64,000 nucleotides of DNA from Paenibacillus massiliensis subsp. panacisoli DSM 21345 (GCF_000426545.1 NZ_AUFO01000008.1:168857-232856), one strand, 5' to 3'; counted from the first letter of the stretch, positions 9,631-18,517 are shown. Translations and numbers: made by a program. Notes: generated by a model not told the origin, from the letters alone.

Positions 9631-9972
9631 ATGAATCGAAGACGAGAATTAATTGAACAATATAAGGAAATCAAGATTGAGGCAGGCGTATACTGCATTC
9701 GTAACACTCAGAATGGAAAATGCTTCGTGGGTTCAACACCGAATCTGAAATCCCTCAGTGGCAAGCAATTCTCCCTGAATGCCGGCTCAGATCTAAATCG
9801 GAAGCTGCAGCAGGAATGGAAGGAATACGGAGAGGACACCTTCGAGATCGAAGTGCTAGAGCTACTTAAGAAGGAGGATTCACCATACTTCGACGCCAAG
9901 GATGCACTCAAAAAACTGGAACAAGTCTGGCTTGAGCGCCTTCAGCCTTTCGGGGATAAGGGCTATAATTAG
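9631..9972 (+). CDS. Small GIY-YIG nuclease-family protein
   Basis: 113 residues from the ATG at 9631, preceded by GGGAGTGAG; an in-frame TTG at 9616 is less likely. The N-terminal half carries a GIY-YIG-like motif (GVYCIRNTQNGKCFVGST), and a downstream FEIEVLELL segment fits the fold. GIY-YIG domains cut or nick nucleic acids; stand-alone ones of this size in Firmicutes have no settled function. It is co-oriented and tightly spaced with the DUF2087 gene, suggesting they act together. Confidence 0.75.
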   Translation: MNRRRELIEQYKEIKIEAGVYCIRNTQNGKCFVGSTPNLKSLSGKQFSLNAGSDLNRKLQQEWKEYGEDTFEIEVLELLKKEDSPYFDAKDALKKLEQVWLERLQPFGDKGYN

Positions 9973-10003
9973 GCTTCGGACACCGGCTGTTGATGTTAAG
10001 ACC

Positions 10004-10057
10004 AAAGGCAGCGAGGCTATTGTCGTTCACTGACAATAGCCTCGCTGCCTTTTTTTG
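10004..10057 (+). terminator. Strong, probably bidirectional intrinsic terminator
   Basis: AAAGGCAGCGAGGCTATTGTC and its exact reverse complement form a stem of about 21 base pairs with a 7-base loop, ending in T7. It closes the DUF2087/GIY-YIG operon and may also stop leftward transcription from rocF. Confidence 0.92.
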
Positions 10058-10176
10058 ACCGCACATCGTTAATTAAACGCTGCTCTTTATTCACTATGAA
10101 CCATATCTATGAATATAAACTTCCAAATTGTACTCATAAGATATACCCTATCTACAGTACTGCACAATTTAACTTC

Positions 10177-10243
10177 ATTAGTCCTCACGATAACTTCGTA
10201 AATTCACAATATAACTGCTATTAGTTCTCAAGATAATTTCGTA
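10177..10243. repeat. Imperfect 24-bp direct repeat downstream of rocF
   Basis: ATTAGTcCTCAcGATAAcTT(CGTA) at 10177-10200 recurs as ATTAGTtCTCAaGATAAtTT(CGTA) at 10220-10243, with a 43-base period. It lies between the rocF stop and the terminator; no function assigned. Confidence 0.6.
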
Positions 10244-10246
10244 TGC

Positions 10247-11152
10247 TCATATTTGTTCCCCGAAGACCGAGCCTATCATCTCGACGGCAGCAAGTGCTGT
10301 CTTATTCGCCAAATCAAGTACGGGATTCACCTCTACGAACTCAGCGGAGATGAGCATACCTGATGCTGACAGCATCTCCATAGCCAAATGACCTTCACGA
10401 TATGTGATGCCGCCAGGGACAGGCGTCCCGACACCCGGAGATTCGTTGGGGTCGAGGCTATCCATATCATAGCTCAGATGGATACCATCCGTACCAGACA
10501 GACGCTCTAATGTCTCCTCCATGATTCGTCCCATCCCTTTGCGGTCCAGATCATGCATCGTAAACACGGTCACCCCCAGCTCACGCAGCAGCAACCGCTC
10601 CCCAGGATCAATTGAGCGTGCTCCTATAATTACGACATTGCCTGGCTGTAGCGTGCGTCCACACTGCCTGATCCCCGTCAAACGTGGATCTCCGTATCCA
10701 AGGCAGACAGCCAGCGACATCCCATGAATGTTGCCAGAGGGGGTAGTATCTGCTGTGTTGGCATCTACATGTGCATCGAACCAGATGACACCAGGACGGG
10801 GGACATGCTCTAGCAGTCCCTTGATCGTACCAATCGCAATACTGTGATCCCCTCCCAGCACCAGAGGCAGCTCTCCTTCACGGATCGTCTGCGATACCAG
10901 CGCAGCCAACCGGGTGTTGACTCTACGAATTTCATGCAGATGCTTAAGGCGTTCATCAGTCCTTTCCTCAAGCCGCGGCTCACGAACGACCAGATTGCCA
11001 CGATCCACCACATGATATCCAAGCGACTCCAGCTTCTCCTGTACTCTCGCACAACGGATGGCACTAGGACCCATATCCACACCACGTCGTCCCGCTCCCA
11101 GATCCATGGGTACACCGATGATCGATACAGTTTTTTTGCATACTTCAAGCAT
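10247..11152 (-). CDS. rocF: Arginase
   Basis: 301 residues, the usual size for bacterial arginase. It hydrolyses L-arginine to ornithine and urea with a two-manganese centre. The metal-binding motifs are all present: GGDHSIAIG, WFDAHVDANT and SYDMDSLDPNESPGVGTP, plus the late Glu region FVEVNPVLD. The ATG at 11152 is preferred because GAGCGAGG lies before it; an in-frame start 18 codons upstream adds residues outside the family core. Next upstream on the same strand is a GNAT gene 91 bases away. No ornithine aminotransferase or arginine permease is adjacent, so this is an isolated catabolic gene. Confidence 0.93.
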   Translation of the reverse strand: MLEVCKKTVSIIGVPMDLGAGRRGVDMGPSAIRCARVQEKLESLGYHVVDRGNLVVREPRLEERTDERLKHLHEIRRVNTRLAALVSQTIREGELPLVLGGDHSIAIGTIKGLLEHVPRPGVIWFDAHVDANTADTTPSGNIHGMSLAVCLGYGDPRLTGIRQCGRTLQPGNVVIIGARSIDPGERLLLRELGVTVFTMHDLDRKGMGRIMEETLERLSGTDGIHLSYDMDSLDPNESPGVGTPVPGGITYREGHLAMEMLSASGMLISAEFVEVNPVLDLANKTALAAVEMIGSVFGEQI

Positions 11153-11243
11153 GATATCGCCTCGCTCCGAATCACCTGCAGTATACGGTGAAGTATACTC
11201 ATCCATATGCAGGATATTGTCCAGAAGTTCGGCAACGACGGCC

Positions 11244-12326
11244 TTATAGAGACAACAACCAGCGCTCCTCCGTCAGCAATCGGCCAGATAACAGCTGGTC
11301 CCGTGTTTCTACCGGTTGAAAGCCACTGGCAGTATACAGCGCCCGTGCTCCGATCAGTTCGGCATTGGTCCACAGGATGACCTTCTCCCACCCTGCCTTC
11401 CGGCAAAAATGTAGCGCATGCTCCATCAGAATACGTCCATAGCCGTTACCTCTGGCCTCTGGCTCCACAAGCATCCAGCGTAGCTGAGCGCAGTCGCCCT
11501 CGGAAGCTGCCTTGATGATGCCGATACACCCTTGCGGGCAGCCCTCCTTCTCCAGCAGCCACATTCCCTCTCGAGCAGGATCATGGTGACGATCAAATTC
11601 GGATACCGTGTGCTTGACGAACGCCGTAAAGGTATCATCATAACGGTATTCCTCAGCGTAAATACGTGCATGTGCTTCGATTACATAATGCAAATCCTCC
11701 TCGGACGCATACGCTTTAATCTGCACTTCATGATCTGGAAAATGTCCGTTCCGGACAGACCGATTCACTTGAGCAGGATCATACTCCTTTTGTTCCCTGA
11801 GATTCTGCTCACTTAAATCAATCCAGTATCTGCGCACCAGATTGCCGTTATCCTCCCGAAAATCCGAATCGCGCTGTCCTCTCTGGCCCTCAATGGTATG
11901 GAAGGATGCCGCATTAGTATCATCGCAGGTAAGCAGGACCTTCTTCAATCCTAGCTTTGCTGCCTCGATTAGCGCCAATCTTAGCATCTCGCTAGCATAG
12001 CCCTTGCCACGTGCTGAGGGACAAAGACCGTAGCCAATGTGGCCCCCACGATTCAGCATCCCTGGTCCCAATTCATGTCGAATGTTCGCCGCCCCAAGCA
12101 CATGCTGCTGAGGATTAACAAGCCAGTAGGTGGAGTTATTGACCCGCCCCTCCTGCTCGCCCGCCTGTTCATCTCCGCCCAGCAGCGCCAGCATTTCTTC
12201 GAAATCCTCTGGATTCCGTGTGATAACCCAAGGGACCATTCGCTCACCACTAGCTACCCAATTCTCGTAAAATCTCAGATACCCTTCCTGCCATTCCAGA
12301 GAAGGCCGAACCAACTGCAGCTGCAC
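11244..12326 (-). CDS. Double-domain GNAT N-acetyltransferase
   Basis: 360 residues made of two GNAT folds. The N-terminal one (about 1-170) has GYGLCPSARGKGYASEML, the acetyl-CoA pyrophosphate-binding motif A. The C-terminal one (about 200-350) has WMLVEPEARGNGYGRILMEH. Both look intact, so either may be catalytic; the acceptor is unknown. The start is uncertain: the GTG at 12326 directly abuts GAGG, and the CTG at 12320 or TTG at 12314 is better spaced, but homology begins at once (LVRPSLEWQEGY). Fused tandem GNATs are known but the substrate here cannot be inferred. Confidence 0.8.
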   Translation of the reverse strand: MQLQLVRPSLEWQEGYLRFYENWVASGERMVPWVITRNPEDFEEMLALLGGDEQAGEQEGRVNNSTYWLVNPQQHVLGAANIRHELGPGMLNRGGHIGYGLCPSARGKGYASEMLRLALIEAAKLGLKKVLLTCDDTNAASFHTIEGQRGQRDSDFREDNGNLVRRYWIDLSEQNLREQKEYDPAQVNRSVRNGHFPDHEVQIKAYASEEDLHYVIEAHARIYAEEYRYDDTFTAFVKHTVSEFDRHHDPAREGMWLLEKEGCPQGCIGIIKAASEGDCAQLRWMLVEPEARGNGYGRILMEHALHFCRKAGWEKVILWTNAELIGARALYTASGFQPVETRDQLLSGRLLTEERWLLSL

Positions 12327-12427
12327 CCTCTACACCCACTTTCTATATCTGAATCTTCTATTTTGAACCTCCTATTACTTAACTCTCTATCTAAATCGGA
12401 TCAGCCAGTCATAACCAAGCTATAGAA

Positions 12428-13108
12428 TCATTCTCCAGCAAAAATATCTTCTGCCTCCCATTCCTGCTCAAATTGCTTCAGAAACCCCTCCATATAAGCA
12501 TGTCGACGATCTGCAGCCTTGCGAGCGGCCTCAGTGTGCATAAGATTACGCAGCTTGAGCAGCTTCTCGTCAAAATGCTGAATGGTCGTCCCCTGATGAC
12601 TGCGATACTCATCCTCCGTTGCAAATTCCTGAGCTACTGTGCCCGGCTTATGCATAAGTCGCCCCCGAGACCCTCCATAAGCAAAGGCACGACCAATTCC
12701 GATGGCGCCGATGGCATCCAGCCGATCCGCATCCTGTACAATCTTGCCCTCCAACGTTCCCAGTGGCACGCTATGACCACCACTGTAGGACATATTTGCG
12801 ATGATATCCATAACATGTGCCATGTCCTGTTTGTCCAGGTCTCGCCCTTGCAGCCAGTCCTGCACCTTGTTCAGCCCCTCTTCCTTGGAGGGATTCAGCT
12901 TGGCGTCCGCTACATCATGGAGCAGAGCTGCCAGTTCACAGATGGTTACATCGGCCCCTTCCTGCTTGGCAAGAGTCACAGCCATCTTCCTCACTCGATA
13001 AATATGCCACCAATCATGCCCACTACTATCGTATTGAAGCTGGTCCTTTACGTATTGCTCAGCCTGCTCCAGCAGTGCTGTCTTGTCTTCCGATTGCTCC
13101 AGACTCAT
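12428..13108 (-). CDS. HD-domain metal-dependent phosphohydrolase
   Basis: 226 residues from the ATG at 13108. The metal-binding histidines and aspartates of the HD superfamily are visible: HDWWHIYRVRK (first His), LLHDVADAK (HD pair) and IVQDADRLDAIGAIGIGRAF (late Asp). It resembles the YedJ/YpgQ group, small nucleotide- or phosphate-ester hydrolases in the cytoplasm. An upstream in-frame ATG at 13171 would add 21 residues with no family support. Substrate unknown. Confidence 0.85.
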   Translation of the reverse strand: MSLEQSEDKTALLEQAEQYVKDQLQYDSSGHDWWHIYRVRKMAVTLAKQEGADVTICELAALLHDVADAKLNPSKEEGLNKVQDWLQGRDLDKQDMAHVMDIIANMSYSGGHSVPLGTLEGKIVQDADRLDAIGAIGIGRAFAYGGSRGRLMHKPGTVAQEFATEDEYRSHQGTTIQHFDEKLLKLRNLMHTEAARKAADRRHAYMEGFLKQFEQEWEAEDIFAGE

Positions 13109-13278
13109 CGTTATCACTCTTTCCCGAATATGTAATGTAGTAGCGCTTACCTGCTTTCTGCTAGCCACCATGCCCTGCAGATCTGTTCAACCTGAAATCG
13201 GATTCGGGCAAGGTACTCCCCTTCAATCTCATTCTATTGTACAGGCTGGAATAGTTCAGCCAAGTTATTTCTGACACA

Positions 13279-13342
13279 GCATCCCCGTCCTGAAGCCGCT
13301 CATAATAGCCTTATGAGGGAGACGTAATCAGGACGGGGATGC
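13279..13342. repeat. Long two-tier hairpin after dedA
   Basis: GCATCCCCGTCCTGA (13279-13293) pairs perfectly with 13328-13342, and inside it CTCATAA/TTATGAG (13299-13317) forms a second stem. It starts six bases past the dedA stop. On the minus strand no U-run follows, while on the plus strand T-rich sequence does, inside the dedA end. It probably terminates or stabilises the dedA mRNA 3' end. Confidence 0.6.
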
Positions 13343-13347
13343 ATGGG

Positions 13348-13959
13348 CTACGCTTTTTTTCTCTTTTTACGGAACCAATAGATGACGAAGATCAGCAGAC
13401 ATACGGCAATGAATGCATATGTAACGTTAGAATATACGTCCATGAAGGCCAGAATATCCTCCCAGCGATCTCCTAGTGCCGCACCGATCGATACGAGAAT
13501 GACATTCCAGATGAGGGTACCTATCGTGGTGAAGAATAGAAACACCCAGAAATTCATACCGGACATTCCCGCCGGGATCGAGATCAGACTGCGAATCAGC
13601 GGTATCATCCGGCAGAACAGCACGGTCCAAGGACCATATTTATCAAACCAGGCATCCGCTTTGCGAATATCCTCTTTTTTGACTCGTAAAATATGCCCCC
13701 AGCGCTCTACGATGGTCCCCATCCGCTCCACGCTCAGAATACGACCCACTCCATACAGAATGACAGCTCCCAGCACAGAGCCAATCGTTGCTGCAACAAC
13801 TACACCGGGCACAGTCAGCTCCGATGTTGTGGTCATAAAGCCGCCGAAGGTCAGGATCACCTCAGACGGAATGGGCGGAAACACATTCTCCAAAGCAATC
13901 ATAAGCATAATGCCTAAATAACCGTATTCCTCCATAAAGGACGTAATCCAGTTCTCCAT
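13348..13959 (-). CDS. DedA-family membrane protein
   Basis: 203 residues from the ATG at 13959 (GAGGGGGAG before it). It shows the DedA hallmark ENVFPPIPSEVILTFGG near the N-terminus and the FCRMIPLIRSLISIPAGMSGM motif in the middle, with four to five hydrophobic segments and a basic C-terminus. DedA proteins sit in the cytoplasmic membrane and some act as lipid-phosphate flippases (undecaprenyl phosphate or phosphatidylethanolamine). Which lipid applies here is not visible. Single-gene unit. Confidence 0.9.
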   Translation of the reverse strand: MENWITSFMEEYGYLGIMLMIALENVFPPIPSEVILTFGGFMTTTSELTVPGVVVAATIGSVLGAVILYGVGRILSVERMGTIVERWGHILRVKKEDIRKADAWFDKYGPWTVLFCRMIPLIRSLISIPAGMSGMNFWVFLFFTTIGTLIWNVILVSIGAALGDRWEDILAFMDVYSNVTYAFIAVCLLIFVIYWFRKKRKKA

Positions 13960-14061
13960 AACTCCCCCTCTGTCCAAAGACGAATAAGATAGTACAATTC
14001 TACCAAGAATCAGAGGACTGGAGCAAACCCACCAAAGTAGTATTTGAAGGGGGCGTACGGT

Positions 14062-14244
14062 CTACCTTGCTACGAATTGGAGAACACCAATAATGAAGAA
14101 AAATAATGAAAACACAATTGGAATTCCTACCAGCACAATCAGGATAATTAACAGCCTCTTGGTCGTTCGATTCCTCTGCTCCATGATCTGCTCTATATGT
14201 GTGAGTCTTGAATTAATCTCTCGCAGTTGATGCTCTTGATCCAT
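14062..14244 (-). CDS. Small single-span membrane protein
   Basis: 60 residues starting MDQEHQLREINSRLTHIEQI, a short amphipathic or coiled-coil segment, then a long hydrophobic segment (residues about 29-57) to the C-terminus. AAGGAGG precedes the ATG, so it is very likely expressed. No family recognised. Such small proteins often modulate membrane partners; that is only a guess. Confidence 0.65.
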   Translation of the reverse strand: MDQEHQLREINSRLTHIEQIMEQRNRTTKRLLIILIVLVGIPIVFSLFFFIIGVLQFVAR

Positions 14245-14358
14245 TATGTAGCCTCCTTATTTGGATGAACTTTGTTCCTGCTTACACGTTAACGTTATGC
14301 TGAATAGGTGAATCACATGAGTAGAAGCTCACTGTGTACGTTTACTTCAGTCCGTTAT

Positions 14359-14787
14359 TCAATCCTTATCGACAATTTTCCAACTGTCACCCTCCTGCTT
14401 TCCCCGTTGAAGTACATAATTGTAATCCAGCTCATCTTCACTTCCGTAACGCTTCTCTTTGATAGGGACCACCACCTGGAAGACATTCCGCTGCTCTTGA
14501 ATCTGAATATCTCTTACCACTCTTGTATGGCTCACCCGGTAGGACGGAATCCCTTGTAAAGGAGTGTTCGAATGCAATAGCTTCAGGTACTCCTCCTCAT
14601 TACCTGCATTTAAAGATTCCAGACTACGATTAATTATGGAGATCACCTCACGTTCTTCTCCTGTATAGGCATCCTCATTGATATATACCGGAGAAGGCTC
14701 CATCGGGGCCTGTACTGGCGAATTCGTATGACAGCCGCTAAGAAGTATAAGCAGGGCTACCAGTAGGAAGGTTTTTACATACGTCAT
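14359..14787 (-). CDS. Small lipoprotein
   Basis: 142 residues. The N-terminus MTYVKTFLLVALLILLSGC is a lipoprotein signal with lipobox LLSG-C, so the mature protein begins at Cys19 and is anchored to the outer face of the membrane. The rest shows a pattern of alternating strands (VVRDIQIQEQRNVFQVVVPI) like NTF2-like or nuclear-transport-fold extracytoplasmic domains, but I do not assign a family. Upstream AGGCGAT may serve as ribosome-binding site. Confidence 0.75.
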   Translation of the reverse strand: MTYVKTFLLVALLILLSGCHTNSPVQAPMEPSPVYINEDAYTGEEREVISIINRSLESLNAGNEEEYLKLLHSNTPLQGIPSYRVSHTRVVRDIQIQEQRNVFQVVVPIKEKRYGSEDELDYNYVLQRGKQEGDSWKIVDKD

Positions 14788-14849
14788 GGAATCGCCTCCA
14801 TTTTCACAATCTTATCATCATTCTACAGGATTTTCCTGTCGGATGCTGC

Positions 14850-14887
14850 AAAAAAACAGCAGATCGGCCTCAAGTGGCAATCTGCTG
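14850..14887 (-). terminator. Intrinsic terminator
   Basis: Minus strand: CAGCAGAT and ATCTGCTG flank a 15-base loop and lead into T7. It ends the transcript of the 53-residue gene just upstream. Confidence 0.85.
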
Positions 14888-14926
14888 CGCATACTTCTTC
14901 ACATCTAAGAGATATCCTCAAAGTGC

Positions 14927-15088
14927 TTAGGAATCAAGCTCATCCGTGGCGGTCGGTGTGGTCTTGGATACCCATTCCTCTGCCTCTGGCTCAATGTCCT
15001 GGCCCCGGGCCAGCTTCTTCTTCTCCATCAATGAATCGCCCTTCGGGTCTGGCTTATTCCGAACTTGATCCTCAGATAGATGCTCCAT
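14927..15088 (-). CDS. Short acidic hypothetical protein (53 aa)
   Basis: An ATG at 15088 preceded by AAGGAGGATGAGC opens a 53-codon frame: MEHLSEDQVRNKPDPKGDSL, then MEKKKLARGQDIEPEAEEWV and a Thr-rich end. It is highly charged, lacks hydrophobic segments and is likely disordered. The perfect ribosome-binding site and the terminator right after the stop make a real gene likely. Function unknown. Confidence 0.6.
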   Translation of the reverse strand: MEHLSEDQVRNKPDPKGDSLMEKKKLARGQDIEPEAEEWVSKTTPTATDELDS

Positions 15089-15219
15089 GCTCATCCTCCT
15101 TCAACCATAGATAGGGAAGACCTTGATCCTTTCAGAGTCTCCCGTTCATAGGGTATCCAAACATTCACAGATCCAACCAGCAGAGAGAGCATACACGAAC
15201 AGCAAGCTCATATCAGTTC

Positions 15220-16251
15220 CTATACAACCAGACTGCCAGCCTTGTCTGCTCTGCGAATGATGGCTTCAACACCTGCATTGAATTCGAGATAATCCTCCTC
15301 CATACCGTCACTGAAGATCACGCCCTGCTCAGGCATTTGTGAGGTGATTCGAAGCTGCTGGCCTTGCTCAATACAGCCGCAAGCTAATTCACCACCTGTT
15401 GTGCGGCTTACAAATGGTTCCCTTACTGTAAAGAACAGCTCGGGTAAGCTCCAGCGACTATAACGGTTCATATCCATGCCCCTATTCTGCTCTATAGGCT
15501 GCTCTGTCTGTCGCTCCTCCGCACGCTGTCGTTCGGACTGTCGAAGCTGCTCGGAGTTCCATGACATCCGCTGGCCTGTTACCTGTTCTGCGACCCTTGA
15601 AGCCCCGGTCATTACACTGCTTAGCCATCCTGTAGAGCCGAGACCCGTCGAGACAATAACTCCGCTCGATGACTGGGTCTCCTGCCGACCCTCGAGCTGA
15701 AGGAGATAACGTGCAGATACGTGAGTCCTGCGTCCGATGAACAGATCATTCACAGCGTAGATGTTCTGACCATCATTTAAAGTAGCCTGTGCCAGAGTCA
15801 CTTCCCGACTGGATCTATAACCCTGAAGTACATCGCGCACAACAGCCTTGACATCATGCACCAGAAAGGGGAGTAGTACACCGTCCCAGCGAAGAGGATC
15901 TGGATTCACAGCCACCAGCGGCTGGCCAGACAGATACTTCATCGTATTCGCTACAAGCCCATCCTGCCCGAGCACTACGACGATATCCTCAGGGCCGAAT
16001 ATAAAATTCGGGACATATGCACGATTCACCAGCTGTACTCTCCCAAGCTCAGCCAACTGCTGTTGCACGCTGGCAAGTGCTACTTTATAATCCTGATCCT
16101 CCTGCATGTAATCTCCAAAATCCGCCCCCAGACGCTCAATATAAAAGCGGGCCTGCTGCACCGTATTATAACGAACCACCAACTCCGCAAGACGCGACTT
16201 TCTGGTAATCAGGACAAACTTGGCATCCCGCTTATTTTTATTTCCATCCAT
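15220..16251 (-). CDS. NAD-kinase-like protein
   Basis: 343 residues. It has a variant of the NAD kinase/diacylglycerol kinase signature: VLGQDGLVANTMKYL in place of GGDGT, the AVNDLFIGRR segment matching the NE/D motif, and the glycine-rich STGLGSTGWLSSV resembling TPTGSTAY. It is usually labelled sugar kinase or NAD+/NADH kinase. The altered first motif raises doubt that it phosphorylates NAD. An insertion around residues 215-265 rich in Gln, Arg and Glu is unusual. It overlaps the end of the SPFH gene by 14 bases, so the pair is translated together. Housekeeping NadK is presumably elsewhere. Confidence 0.7.
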   Translation of the reverse strand: MDGNKNKRDAKFVLITRKSRLAELVVRYNTVQQARFYIERLGADFGDYMQEDQDYKVALASVQQQLAELGRVQLVNRAYVPNFIFGPEDIVVVLGQDGLVANTMKYLSGQPLVAVNPDPLRWDGVLLPFLVHDVKAVVRDVLQGYRSSREVTLAQATLNDGQNIYAVNDLFIGRRTHVSARYLLQLEGRQETQSSSGVIVSTGLGSTGWLSSVMTGASRVAEQVTGQRMSWNSEQLRQSERQRAEERQTEQPIEQNRGMDMNRYSRWSLPELFFTVREPFVSRTTGGELACGCIEQGQQLRITSQMPEQGVIFSDGMEEDYLEFNAGVEAIIRRADKAGSLVV

Positions 16252-17302
16252 CGCCCCGCCGCTCCTTCGTCGTCCGCATATGATCGCCTGACCCCTCCAT
16301 CAAGCCCTGTAGCAAGTCCGGTGTAATGTTCAGCTGACCAATCTTCTCTGCGTTCTCCGCCATCTCCCGGAAGGCAATGGCAATCAGCTTATCCGGATTC
16401 ATATCCATCTGGGCCATGGATTTCAGCAGAGCAGGCTCCACTCCCTCCAGTGAACGCATGACCGCTGTCAATTCATAGGCCTTGGCATCTGCTTCGGCCC
16501 TCTTGTTGGCAACAGCCAGCTCAATCAGCTCTCGCTTGCGCTCCTCCAGAAGGGTGTCGTGGTTCAATTGCTCCTCCTTCATCTCATTATGCTTTTGTAG
16601 GGCGAAGCGCTCGGATTCCAGCTTGGCCTCTTGGATCTGCCGCTTCTTGGCCTCCACAGCAATTTCGGTATTCAGCTCATTCTCCTTCACACGTCGCTCC
16701 TGCTCAATCGAGGAATTACGTCGTTCATAGAGGGCATCGTCTGCCTGTCGCAATATTTCCTCCCGTGCCTCAGCCTCTAAGGCTCGCAGTGTCTCCTTAT
16801 TAGGCAGAATCGCCAGAATCGATAGACCGATTAACTCAATTCCTAGCTGCTCCAGCTCTTCATGCACTCGAAGCTCCTGCCGAATGCTGCCCGCCAGACT
16901 TTCACTCGATTGCAGTACCTCCTTTAGGGGCATATGCTCAATATGCTTCTGAATTTGCACCTTCGCCATATGAATGACGCGTTGCGACAGCTTATCCGGA
17001 TCATCGGAGAGATGACGGTGCTTCCTGGGATCATAGGTATAATTCAGCAGGCGGGAGATGCGGCGAAAATCTGTAATCCGATAAGTCAATTGTCCTTGTA
17101 CCGTTACTGTCTGATAATCCCGAGTCATCTCATCGAACATGAAGGGTACATCAATAGATGAGACTGGGATGACCACAATCGAAGTCAACGGGGCATAATA
17201 ATAAAAGGAAAGCCCCACACCTTCTTTGATTACTTTGCCGCTTCGGAACTTCATTACATATTCGCTTGGTTGAAACTTCACAAATTTCCATCCCAGCATC
17301 AT
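16238..17302 (-). CDS. SPFH/Band 7 domain protein
   Basis: 354 residues from the ATG at 17302, which follows AAGGATGG. The N-terminal SPFH domain (about 20-170: DYQTVTVQGQLTYRITDFRR, LEQLGIELIGLSILAILPN) leads into a long Glu/Lys/Ala coiled coil (about 190-290) and a short C-terminal region (KSMAQMDMNPDKLIAIAFRE). It has no obvious membrane helix, unlike flotillins. SPFH proteins form ring or scaffold assemblies. The overlap with the NAD-kinase-like gene suggests a two-component complex; nothing shows what it does. Confidence 0.8.
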   Translation of the reverse strand: MMLGWKFVKFQPSEYVMKFRSGKVIKEGVGLSFYYYAPLTSIVVIPVSSIDVPFMFDEMTRDYQTVTVQGQLTYRITDFRRISRLLNYTYDPRKHRHLSDDPDKLSQRVIHMAKVQIQKHIEHMPLKEVLQSSESLAGSIRQELRVHEELEQLGIELIGLSILAILPNKETLRALEAEAREEILRQADDALYERRNSSIEQERRVKENELNTEIAVEAKKRQIQEAKLESERFALQKHNEMKEEQLNHDTLLEERKRELIELAVANKRAEADAKAYELTAVMRSLEGVEPALLKSMAQMDMNPDKLIAIAFREMAENAEKIGQLNITPDLLQGLMEGSGDHMRTTKERRGDGWK

Positions 17303-17518
17303 GTCACCATCCTTGATCAAGTTTGTTTCGCCATTTTGATATTAACCATTTGTTATTAACAAAATAATATCATCAAATTAACATATTATCAATACGTTAA
17401 TATCACGCTATACATGAAAAATATGATGACAAAATTGTCGTTCATCGTTACGCAAATCATGGTATCTTGGTAAAGTCTTCTGCCGAAGGCTTAATTTTGT
17501 GTCAAAGGGATTGAATCC

Positions 17519-18517
17519 ATGAAATTACATAAGTTAAAAATAGTCTCGCTGATCCTGTTACTCACCAGCGTACTCGTACTCTTGTGCTGGAGCATGCAGG
17601 ACTACTATCATTCACCGCTGCCCAATAAGGCTGCACATACCCGGACAGCCAATGCGGACAGGCTGGCCCGTCATATTTTCCATACCTCAGCTACACCAGA
17701 TAAGACCTATTATCGCAATCAGGTGATCGTGCTCATGTACCACGATGTCAGCCCGAATCCGGTGGACGATAAATCCATTAGTGTTGCTTCCTTTCGTGCT
17801 CAATTGGAGGCGATGAAGGCAAATCATTTTCAATGGATCTCGATGGAGCAGTATGTGAACTTCGTCCTTCATGGTGCTCCTGTACCGGATAATGCTGTCC
17901 TGCTGACCTTCGATGATGGCTATGAGTCGTTCTATACCAGTGCTTATCCTGTGCTGCAGGAATATGGCGCCCCAGCTACCAATTTCGTCATTACCGCTAC
18001 AATAGACAACCCCAAGCATATTGGAGTTGCCAAGCTCTCGTGGGAGCAGATTCGTGAAATGCATGCCAAGGGAATTGATTTCTACAACCACACTAATGAT
18101 TCGCACGGGTATGGTTACGTCAATGAAGAGCACACCAAACAAAAGCCGCTGCTCATGGCTCCCATTCATTTGAAGGCGCTTGGACGCATGGAGACTCAAG
18201 CTGAATTTGAAGCGAGAGTGCTGAAGGATCTTCGGACGGCCAACAGCTTGCTGGACTCACAACTGAACAATCACCTGCACGTACTCGCCTTTCCTTACGG
18301 AGGGCATAATGCAGATACGCTGCGTCTCGCCAAGAGCCTCGGAATTGATGTGACCTTCACGGTCAAGCGGGGAATCAATACCCCTGGCCAGACCAACGGC
18401 TACCGAGTCAATGCAGGCGGAATGTATACGAAGGCTGAGGTGCTCATCCAGTACATGAAGCAGGGTGCACCGATGCGACCACTGCCATTCTCAAGAGGCT
18501 ATAACACCACCTCGTAG
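17519..18517 (+). CDS. Secreted or membrane-anchored polysaccharide deacetylase
   Basis: 332 residues. An N-terminal hydrophobic helix (about 7-25) is followed by a NodB-type domain. Motif 1 is LTFDDGYESF with the catalytic Asp pair. Motif 2 is the metal-binding FYNHTNDSHG. Later AFPYGGHNAD supplies the substrate-groove motif. The YHDVS opening (VLMYHDVSPNPVDD) is typical of the PgaB/YadE-like branch acting on N-acetylated cell-wall or exopolysaccharide. It would act outside the membrane. The site AAAGGGA precedes the ATG, and a terminator follows 17 bases after the stop. Substrate not assigned. Confidence 0.88.
   Translation: MKLHKLKIVSLILLLTSVLVLLCWSMQDYYHSPLPNKAAHTRTANADRLARHIFHTSATPDKTYYRNQVIVLMYHDVSPNPVDDKSISVASFRAQLEAMKANHFQWISMEQYVNFVLHGAPVPDNAVLLTFDDGYESFYTSAYPVLQEYGAPATNFVITATIDNPKHIGVAKLSWEQIREMHAKGIDFYNHTNDSHGYGYVNEEHTKQKPLLMAPIHLKALGRMETQAEFEARVLKDLRTANSLLDSQLNNHLHVLAFPYGGHNADTLRLAKSLGIDVTFTVKRGINTPGQTNGYRVNAGGMYTKAEVLIQYMKQGAPMRPLPFSRGYNTTS

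Noticed and set aside
10190..10245. ATAACTTCGTA at 10190 looks like half of a loxP arm
   Set aside because: No inverted partner or 8-base spacer, and no recombinase gene nearby; it is part of a local direct repeat.
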